NCBI GenBank assembly: GCA_003565105.1
Contig: PXDG01000109.1
Location: 1 to 5,643 of the forward strand
Length of the DNA: 5,643 nt
Direction of reading: 5' to 3'
Source: Parcubacteria group bacterium
Lineage (GTDB): Bacteria; Patescibacteriota; Minisyncoccia; SW-4-49-11
Shown: piece after piece, positions 1 through 3,336 of the stretch
How the letters are laid out: each line of letters opens with the position of its first letter
How positions within the stretch are numbered: the stretch's first letter is position 1
Translations under genes and position numbers: made by a program
Notes under the pieces: model-generated
Told to the model about the DNA's origin: nothing
Seen by the model: only the letters and a program-made list of their open reading frames with translations
Database searches by the model: none

Positions 1-216
1 CTATTAGTCGAACACAAAGCTTTATCAAAAGTAGAGTATTCTGAATACTCTACTCAATTAAATGAGTTAGCAAAAGTCTTACGAATTAAAATTCTCAATC
101 ACAGAACAACACTTGAAGCCAAACGAACTAAAACCCCCGATATAAAGGTATCGGGGGTTTGCTTTTTCAAGATCTTGCGGAATGAAGATAGAGTTATCTT
201 CATTTACCTGACATAG
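1..216 (+). CDS. possible 3' part of an unrecognised gene, open at the left edge
   Basis: The first plus-strand frame is open from base 1 to a TAG at 214-216, giving about 71 residues without a start inside the window. The first 40 or so codons look protein-like (Lys/Glu-rich, with a LNELAKVLRIKIL stretch), whereas the part after about base 130 looks less so. The weak point is that the frame runs through a strong intrinsic terminator at 131-167, which is unusual inside a real gene. The other two plus frames are broken by several stops in the same stretch. The true gene may end upstream, a sequence error may hide its stop, or this may be non-coding DNA. I recognise no family. Low confidence. 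Confidence 0.25.
   Translation, partial: LLVEHKALSKVEYSEYSTQLNELAKVLRIKILNHRTTLEAKRTKTPDIKVSGVCFFKILRNEDRVIFIYLT
30..54. repeat. perfect 11-bp inverted repeat with a 3-base loop
   Basis: AGTAGAGTATT at 30-40 is the exact reverse complement of 44-54, with CTG between them. No T-run follows on either strand, so it is not a standard intrinsic terminator. It could be an RNA hairpin near the end of an upstream gene, or a binding site for a dimeric regulator. It lies inside the doubtful left-edge reading frame. Confidence 0.6.
131..167 (+). terminator. intrinsic terminator with a 12-bp GC-rich stem
   Basis: AAACCCCCGATA at 131-142 pairs perfectly with 149-160 across a 6-base loop. On the plus strand it is followed by GCTTTTT. 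This is the strongest terminator near the left edge and implies that a plus-strand transcript enters the window and stops here. On the minus strand the stem is followed only by T-rich sequence (TAGTTCGTTTGG), so any help in ending the minus-strand gene at 236-673 would be weak. Confidence 0.85.
181..204. repeat. perfect 10-bp inverted repeat, downstream of the 145-aa gene
   Basis: AATGAAGATA at 181-190 is the exact reverse complement of 195-204, with loop GAGT. It lies about 30 bases beyond the stop of the minus-strand 145-aa gene, where a terminator would be expected, but no T-run follows on either strand. It may be a 3'-end hairpin that stabilises the transcript or assists termination at 131-160. 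Confidence 0.55.
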
Positions 217-235
217 TTCTATAGTTCTCTTGTAG

Positions 236-673
236 CTACACAATGTCGTCTTTAATGACGGGATGTCCGTCTATATTCATTAAGGACCTTTGTAATGTGG
301 GAAAAGTAACCCATTGATCTAAGGTCAAAACCATGGCTACTTCAAAAAATTCAGAAGAGTACCGCATTTTTTGATAAAGAAGTAATGACACTTCTTTAGG
401 AATGTGTACTTTTACCGATACAACGCCTACACATAATAGTCGTCCGTCATATGGTAAATCTGGATTTAATTGAGCAAGAATTCTTTTTTGAGATCTATGA
501 CTCATTAAGGTGATATCGTGAGAAAGACACTCAACGTCCTGACATTGGATCAGTCGAGTTAACCCAACTATTAAGTCCTTTGATTGGCTATTAAAGTCAA
601 CGTTATAGGCTCTCGTGATATCATTTACTAAAACAATATCCTGTGACGTATTTCTTATGTAAATTATGCGCAC
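236..673 (-). CDS. unrecognised 145-aa soluble protein
   Basis: A complete reading frame with a GTG start and a TAG stop. GTG is chosen because an in-frame TAA lies nine codons upstream, no in-frame ATG exists between them, and an AAGAGG Shine-Dalgarno sits 9 bases before it. A sigma70-type promoter precedes it. No signal peptide or membrane segment is visible. The product looks like a mixed alpha/beta soluble protein: a hydrophobic start (MRIIYI), cysteines at 44, 49 and 81, and alternating beta-like stretches at about 78-100 and 109-119. I recognise no domain or catalytic motif and do not assign a function. Translation signals and promoter make it a credible expressed gene. It appears to be transcribed alone, because a terminator for the next upstream minus-strand gene lies at 748-772. 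Confidence 0.75.
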   Translation of the reverse strand: MRIIYIRNTSQDIVLVNDITRAYNVDFNSQSKDLIVGLTRLIQCQDVECLSHDITLMSHRSQKRILAQLNPDLPYDGRLLCVGVVSVKVHIPKEVSLLLYQKMRYSSEFFEVAMVLTLDQWVTFPTLQRSLMNIDGHPVIKDDIV

Positions 674-682
674 TTTTGCATA

Positions 683-688
683 CCTCTT
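683..688 (-). promoter_or_regulatory. Shine-Dalgarno AAGAGG that decides the GTG start of the 145-aa gene
   Basis: Read on the minus strand, AAGAGG is followed by 9 bases and then GTG at 673-671. An ATG at 681-679 is only 1 base from the Shine-Dalgarno and reads TAA after five codons in another frame, so it is not the start. Confidence 0.65.
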
Positions 689-696
689 TGGGACAT

Positions 697-729
697 ATTA
701 TAGTATACTCTTCAATAATAATTAGTCAA
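697..729 (-). promoter_or_regulatory. sigma70-type promoter for the 145-aa gene
   Basis: On the minus strand TTGACT (729-724) is separated by 16 bases from TATACT (707-702). A perfect TATAAT (702-697) overlaps the end of this box, but its spacing to TTGACT would be 21 bases. Transcription should start near 690-695, leaving a leader of about 20 bases that holds the Shine-Dalgarno. Confidence 0.7.
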
Positions 730-747
730 TATCAATCAACACAAAGT

Positions 748-772
748 AAAAAACAACTCAAAGGTGAGTTGT
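748..772 (-). terminator. intrinsic terminator of the zinc-ribbon gene
   Basis: ACAACTCA (753-760) and TGAGTTGT (765-772) form a perfect 8-bp stem with a 4-base loop. Read on the minus strand the stem is followed directly by a T-run (748-752, extended by the stem's last T). It lies 15 bases beyond the stop of the 68-aa gene and separates it from the promoter of the 145-aa gene. Confidence 0.85.
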
Positions 773-787
773 CTTAATCTTAAAAAT

Positions 788-994
788 TTACTCTATATCT
801 TTTTCGAAGAGGTAGAAACAGTGTCGACATTTGTACGACTGCTGCCAGTCGTCCTCTTCTTTGATTATGGGAATCGATCTGATCGATTTCACATAAGAAA
901 TCTTTCTTTTTGGCTCACCGATTTTTCTTACTCGATGAGAACTACAGTGAGGACATATCACTGTTTCTTGCAGATGCAGATCTTGAACAACCAT
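788..994 (-). CDS. small zinc-ribbon protein, 68 aa
   Basis: Two CxxC pairs, C14-P-H-C17 and C56-R-H-C59, are spaced like the two knuckles of a zinc ribbon. The second lies in YKCRHCFYLFEKD, typical of the second strand of such folds, with a basic stretch (KIGEPKRK, about 24-31) between them. The protein therefore probably binds one zinc ion and may bind nucleic acid or a protein partner. Similar ribbons occur as stand-alone proteins and at the N terminus of some transposase accessory proteins, but nothing here points to a mobile element. The ATG start lies about 25 bases after the predicted transcription start. Only a weak AGG-like Shine-Dalgarno precedes it. A near-consensus promoter and an immediate terminator support a real, separately transcribed gene. 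The overlapping plus-strand frame lacks such support. Substrate and role are unknown. Confidence 0.75.
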   Translation of the reverse strand: MVVQDLHLQETVICPHCSSHRVRKIGEPKRKISYVKSIRSIPIIKEEDDWQQSYKCRHCFYLFEKDIE

Positions 995-1025
995 TATCTA
1001 TATACCTATAGACACAACAGTTTTT

Positions 1026-1054
1026 AGTATACATTTCTAGGTAGAAAATGTCAA
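1026..1054 (-). promoter_or_regulatory. near-consensus sigma70 promoter for the zinc-ribbon gene
   Basis: On the minus strand a perfect TTGACA (1054-1049) is followed by exactly 17 bases and TATACT (1031-1026). Transcription should start near 1019, about 25 bases before the ATG. It is the closest match to consensus in the window together with the SulP promoter, suggesting a well-expressed small protein. Confidence 0.85.
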
Positions 1055-1106
1055 CCCAACATATCTCTTCCAAACCCCATCACCTTTTTCAAGAAAGATT
1101 TTTGTA

Positions 1107-1135
1107 TTGACGAAATACGTGGTATGAGCTATGAT
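1107..1135 (+). promoter_or_regulatory. sigma70-type promoter for the 137-aa helical protein
   Basis: TTGACG (1107-1112), a 17-base spacer and TATGAT (1130-1135) differ from consensus by one base in each box. The predicted start near 1142 leaves a leader of about 24 bases. It is divergent from the zinc-ribbon promoter, with 52 bases between the two -35 boxes, so a regulator bound between them could affect both. Confidence 0.8.
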
Positions 1136-1165
1136 ACATATCGTCCTATATAGATATTATGTACC

Positions 1166-1579
1166 ATGACAGCAGAGTTTGACTTTGAACAATACGAAAT
1201 TTCCGATTGGAAAAAAGCATTGTCTCACCCTTGTGAGAAGATTAAACTATCAGCAATTATGAAAGTACCCGAGTACGTGTCTGAAGAAACAAGTGTTTAC
1301 TTGTTAACTGACCTAATTACTCATAATGAAGAATCTCTTCCAGTCTATAGCGTGATCTTTGAGGTTTTAGAAGATCTTATTGATTCTACCGAAACTCATA
1401 GTCAGTATGAAATGATCGAAGCAACTTTTGCTTTAATGAAATTCAACACTGATATTTCTGTAAATAAATTAGCTCAAGAGTTCTTATCTAATTTTACCAC
1501 AGAGTTTCTTGATGAATATCGCTCTCAGACGTATATGAAGGATGAAACGTTTAATCTTTTTTCTAATCTTCTCGGATAA
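1166..1579 (+). CDS. acidic, all-helical protein, possibly HEAT-like, 137 aa
   Basis: The product is acidic and predicted mostly alpha-helical, with no membrane segment or signal peptide. Residues about 15-75 (from DWKKALSHP onward) resemble paired amphipathic helices of HEAT/ARM-type repeats: a helix beginning at a KALSHP-like turn, a KIKLSAIMKV helix, then a YLLTDLITHNEES helix. This suggests a protein-binding scaffold, but it rests on pattern only and I recognise no named family. ATG 1166 is chosen because it follows the predicted transcription start by 24 bases; the ATG at 1159 is in another frame. No Shine-Dalgarno is visible in the leader, so initiation may rely on the short unstructured 5' end. 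Its own promoter (1107-1135) and terminator (1604-1636) make it monocistronic. It is divergent from the zinc-ribbon gene. Confidence 0.75.
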   Translation: MTAEFDFEQYEISDWKKALSHPCEKIKLSAIMKVPEYVSEETSVYLLTDLITHNEESLPVYSVIFEVLEDLIDSTETHSQYEMIEATFALMKFNTDISVNKLAQEFLSNFTTEFLDEYRSQTYMKDETFNLFSNLLG

Positions 1580-1603
1580 ATACTCCCTAGATTAAGAGCT
1601 CTC

Positions 1604-1636
1604 ACCCTTCACTTATTACACGTGAAGGGTTTTTTA
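1604..1636 (+). terminator. intrinsic terminator of the 137-aa gene
   Basis: ACCCTTCAC (1604-1612) pairs perfectly with 1622-1630 across a 9-base loop and runs into a T-rich tail (1630-1636). It lies about 25 bases after the stop codon and separates this gene from the pseudouridine synthase gene. Confidence 0.9.
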
Positions 1637-1661
1637 TTTTAGAGAATTACTTGTTCTTCTC

Positions 1662-1690
1662 TTCACAAAAAGACCAATTCACCGTACAAT
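1662..1690 (+). promoter_or_regulatory. sigma70-type promoter for the pseudouridine synthase gene
   Basis: TTCACA (1662-1667), a 17-base spacer and TACAAT (1685-1690) each differ from consensus by one base. The predicted start near 1697 leaves only about 16 bases before the ATG, with no Shine-Dalgarno. Confidence 0.6.
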
Positions 1691-1712
1691 GAAGATAATC
1701 TAACATTTATCT

Positions 1713-2366
1713 ATGCGAATCAACAAGTATTTAGCTGACCAAAATATCTGCTCCCGCCGAGAAGCCGACCGTCTCATCGAAGAAGGTAAAATTACGATTA
1801 ATGGACGCCCCGCTCAATTAGGAGATCAAGTTAGTGAGACTGACATTGTTGAAGTAGGAGATATTGAGAAAAAATATCGTTACTATGCCTATTACAAACC
1901 CCGAGGGATTATCACTCACAGCCCTCAAGGAGAAGAGATATCTATTCAAGAACTCACAGGACTTCCCAAAGATGTATTCCCCGTCGGGAGACTCGATAAG
2001 GATTCTTACGGACTTATCATTCTAACCAATGACGGACGTGTTACTAAACACCTCCTCGAACCAAAACGAGAATTAGAGAAAGAATATCTAGTACAAATCA
2101 ACAAACCCGTAAGCCAACGACTGATTCAGAACCTCATTAATGGTGTTGTCCTGGATGATGGGTATAAGACCAAAGAATGTTCTGTAAAAAAAGCGGATAC
2201 TAACGCTCTGCGAATCATTCTCACTGAAGGGAAAAATCGCCAGATTCGGCGAATGCTTGATGCTCTTGGATATAAGGTGACCGAGCTTATGCGTGTCCGT
2301 GTTGGAGCAGTTGAAATTGAAGATCTCGCTCCTGGAGAATTTCGTAAGATTAAGAGACCTTTTTAG
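1713..2366 (+). CDS. rluF: RsuA/RluB/E/F-family rRNA pseudouridine synthase, RluF-like
   Basis: Converts a uridine in rRNA to pseudouridine during ribosome assembly in the cytoplasm. An N-terminal S4 RNA-binding domain (about 1-48, with INKYLADQNICSRREADR at 3-20) is followed by the catalytic domain. The active-site motif GRLDKDSYGLIILTNDG spans 92-108, with catalytic Asp95. Further family blocks are YYKPRGI (60-66), EKEYLV (122-127) and the basic GKNRQIRRM (173-181). Among E. coli paralogues, the GRLDKDS motif, the CSRREADR/GDQV context and EKEYLV match RluF (23S rRNA U2604) best. At 217 aa it lacks the long basic tail of E. coli RluF, so the exact target uridine is not certain; RluB- or RsuA-like specificity remains possible. 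The ATG gives the normal family N terminus directly at the S4 domain. The gene has its own promoter with a very short leader and no visible Shine-Dalgarno. A small ORF starts 29 bases downstream. Confidence 0.93.
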   Translation: MRINKYLADQNICSRREADRLIEEGKITINGRPAQLGDQVSETDIVEVGDIEKKYRYYAYYKPRGIITHSPQGEEISIQELTGLPKDVFPVGRLDKDSYGLIILTNDGRVTKHLLEPKRELEKEYLVQINKPVSQRLIQNLINGVVLDDGYKTKECSVKKADTNALRIILTEGKNRQIRRMLDALGYKVTELMRVRVGAVEIEDLAPGEFRKIKRPF

Positions 2367-2385
2367 TACTTGTACATTCCCTCAT

Positions 2386-2391
2386 AAGGAG
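2386..2391 (+). promoter_or_regulatory. strong Shine-Dalgarno AAGGAG before the 72-aa ORF
   Basis: AAGGAG is followed by 4 bases and ATG 2396. A second Shine-Dalgarno, GGAGG (2416-2420), stands 8 bases before an in-frame GTG at 2429, so a 61-aa product is an alternative. These are the best Shine-Dalgarno matches on the plus strand, whereas the larger plus-strand genes have none. Confidence 0.5.
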
Positions 2392-2395
2392 TATA

Positions 2396-2614
2396 ATGAA
2401 TATATTGTACGAACTGGAGGACTCTATCGTGCAAAAAGCTAAATTAATGATCCCACTTCTCGTTTTATTTGGAGACGACATTGTCATCGAATTATTTCGG
2501 ATATCAACACCTCTACTTCATCTTTCGATTCCCAATAATGTTACCATTTGGATTACCATATTCCAAATTACGAGCTTCGGATGCATCCTGGTCAAAAAAT
2601 GCCTATCTCTATAA
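2396..2614 (+). CDS. doubtful small hydrophobic protein, 72 aa
   Basis: An ATG ORF 29 bases after the pseudouridine synthase stop, with a strong Shine-Dalgarno. It ends 5 bases before a hairpin, so it could be a second cistron of that transcript. The product has an N-terminal amphipathic segment, then hydrophobic stretches (about 18-33 and 50-65) that could be one or two membrane helices. I recognise no family. A start at GTG 2429 would give 61 aa. Against it, the composition also fits chance translation of AT-rich DNA, and both strands are open for some distance. The minus strand carries two protein-like stretches in different frames separated by a stop near 2530, so a decayed minus-strand gene is an alternative. 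The translation signals alone tip the balance towards a real small gene. Confidence 0.4.
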   Translation: MNILYELEDSIVQKAKLMIPLLVLFGDDIVIELFRISTPLLHLSIPNNVTIWITIFQITSFGCILVKKCLSL

Positions 2615-2619
2615 TTTTA

Positions 2620-2640
2620 ACCTGAGTGCTCAACTCAGGT
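2620..2640. terminator. hairpin between convergent genes, probable weak terminator
   Basis: ACCTGAGT (2620-2627) pairs perfectly with 2633-2640 across a 5-base loop. On the plus strand it is followed by CTTCACTTTTAT, and on the minus strand by AT-rich sequence. Neither tail is a clean T-run. Its place between the ends of the small plus-strand ORF and the minus-strand gene at 2703-3113 suggests it serves both. Confidence 0.55.
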
Positions 2641-2702
2641 CTTCACTTTTATAAAAACCAGCACGTATTTATAACAACCGCAAGAAATGGTTCACACTTG
2701 AT

Positions 2703-3113
2703 CTAATATACTTCTTTTTTGATTTTTCGAAATTCTTTTTTATTCCCGTACGCAGGAAAATCTTTATGATGATCGGGTGGAATAAAATTAGGATCTTTTT
2801 CATGCTGAATGGCACACCAATATTTTTCTGTCTCACCGGCCACTTTCACGCCATAGGCAAAGAAACCATTCACATATCCACAGTACATACAATTTACTTT
2901 TTGAAGAGGTCCAAGATATGACAGTTTATGTCGATCAATCTTAATATACCTACCTCTCTCAACGAAAGATATTCCATACAAAGGGAAACACACGCGATGA
3001 TAAATCTCTAAACACAAATCCAACACAACCACTGGAAAAATAAAAAGGTAAATAAAAGGCATTGAGGCTAGATTCCGTAATTCCTTACTTGAGAGTATAA
3101 GACCGTACTTCAT
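2703..3113 (-). CDS. conserved membrane-anchored Cys/His-rich protein of unknown function, 136 aa
   Basis: A hydrophobic segment at about 18-37 (PFIYLFIFPVVVLDLCLEIY) predicts one membrane helix near the N terminus. It is followed by a compact domain: YGISFVERGRYIKIDRHKLSYL (from 46 on), NCMYCGYVNG (74-83) with C75 and C78, ETEKYWCAIQH (94-104) with C100 and H104, and PPDHHKDFPAYG (112-123). From memory, similar proteins with the same IDRH...CxxCGY.NG...WC..H blocks occur in diverse bacteria as conserved hypotheticals. I know of no assigned function. C75, C78, C100 and H104 could bind a metal, or the CxxC pair could be redox-active; this is inference. The ATG start fits the membrane segment, but no Shine-Dalgarno precedes it. 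A terminator-like hairpin facing this gene lies about 33 bases upstream (3146-3170). It is divergent from the SulP gene. Confidence 0.85.
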   Translation of the reverse strand: MKYGLILSSKELRNLASMPFIYLFIFPVVVLDLCLEIYHRVCFPLYGISFVERGRYIKIDRHKLSYLGPLQKVNCMYCGYVNGFFAYGVKVAGETEKYWCAIQHEKDPNFIPPDHHKDFPAYGNKKEFRKIKKEVY

Positions 3114-3145
3114 ACTTTTTATGATTAAGTATACAGAAGTATATC

Positions 3146-3170
3146 AAAAAAAGACTCCTCTGAGAAGAGT
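3146..3170 (-). terminator. terminator-like hairpin upstream of the Cys/His-rich gene, possible attenuator
   Basis: Read on the minus strand, ACTC-T-TC (3170-3164) and GA-G-GAGT (3160-3154) form a stem of six pairs with one mismatch and a 3-base loop. One C and seven T follow (3152-3146). No minus-strand gene lies upstream within 1.4 kb that it could terminate, so it may act in the leader of the gene at 2703-3113, or stop antisense transcripts from the SulP region. If the gene's promoter is the TATACT at 3133-3128, which has no good -35 box, the hairpin would lie upstream of that promoter instead. Confidence 0.45.
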
Positions 3171-3200
3171 AACTTTCAACCAACTCAACAATACAAAACA

Positions 3201-3229
3201 TTGACAAACCTTACAAAACAACGTATAAA
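3201..3229 (+). promoter_or_regulatory. consensus sigma70 promoter for the SulP gene
   Basis: A perfect TTGACA (3201-3206), a 17-base spacer and TATAAA (3224-3229). Transcription should begin near 3236, leaving a leader of about 100 bases to ATG 3337, the longest predicted leader in the window. Confidence 0.85.
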
Positions 3230-3244
3230 TAATTCTAGTCAGCC

Positions 3245-3261
3245 CAAATTTACCAAATTTG
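3245..3261. promoter_or_regulatory. inverted repeat just downstream of the SulP transcription start
   Basis: CAAATTT (3245-3251) and AAATTTG (3255-3261) form a perfect inverted repeat with a 3-base centre. Its position about 10-25 bases after the predicted start suits an operator for a dimeric repressor, or a small leader hairpin. An alternative pairing of ATTTAC (3248-3253) with GTAAAT (3261-3266) is also possible. Confidence 0.4.
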
Positions 3262-3274
3262 TAAATCATGGTTA

Positions 3275-3302
3275 AGAGACTCTTTCCAGAGCCTCTCTTT
3301 TT
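3275..3302 (+). terminator. terminator-like hairpin in the SulP leader, possible attenuator
   Basis: AGAG-A-CTCT (3275-3283) pairs with AGAG-C-CTCT (3288-3296): eight pairs and one A-C mismatch, with loop TTCC. It is followed by CTTTTT (3297-3302). It ends about 66 bases after the predicted transcription start and before ATG 3337. No upstream plus-strand gene needs it: the nearest ends at 2614 with its own hairpin. It could control readthrough into SulP or define the end of a short RNA. Confidence 0.55.
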
Positions 3303-3316
3303 ATTGATATATCAAT
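3303..3316. repeat. perfect 14-base palindrome before the SulP start
   Basis: ATTGATATATCAAT is its own reverse complement and directly follows the T-run of the leader hairpin, 20 bases before ATG 3337. It could be a regulator site, but palindromes of A and T arise easily in AT-rich DNA. Confidence 0.35.
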
Positions 3317-3336
3317 ATCACTCGTATTCTCTCTAT

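Noticed and set aside
1..90. Reading the left edge with TGA as glycine to extend another frame
   Set aside because: That frame soon meets a TAA, and the rest of the window fits the standard code.
231..240. Palindrome TGTAGCTACA over the stop codon of the 145-aa gene
   Set aside because: It is only 10 bases with no tail or partner; chance occurrence is likely.
764..1027. Plus-strand 87-aa ORF opposite the zinc-ribbon gene
   Set aside because: It overlaps the 68-aa zinc-ribbon gene, has no Shine-Dalgarno or promoter, begins inside the minus-strand terminator, and its translation shows no motif.
240..2484. A 12-base match (AGACGACATTGT) at 2473-2484 and, inverted, at 240-251
   Set aside because: Twelve-base matches are expected by chance when both strands of a window this size are compared.
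2469..2654. A 61-aa plus-strand ORF overlapping the 72-aa ORF in another frame
   Set aside because: No Shine-Dalgarno precedes it and it runs through the hairpin at 2620-2640; the 72-aa frame has better signals.
3268..3336. Extra 23 residues at the SulP N terminus from ATG 3268
   Set aside because: The stretch is encoded across the terminator-like hairpin, has no Shine-Dalgarno, and the family normally begins near residue 24 of that longer form. A separate leader peptide remains possible but unsupported.
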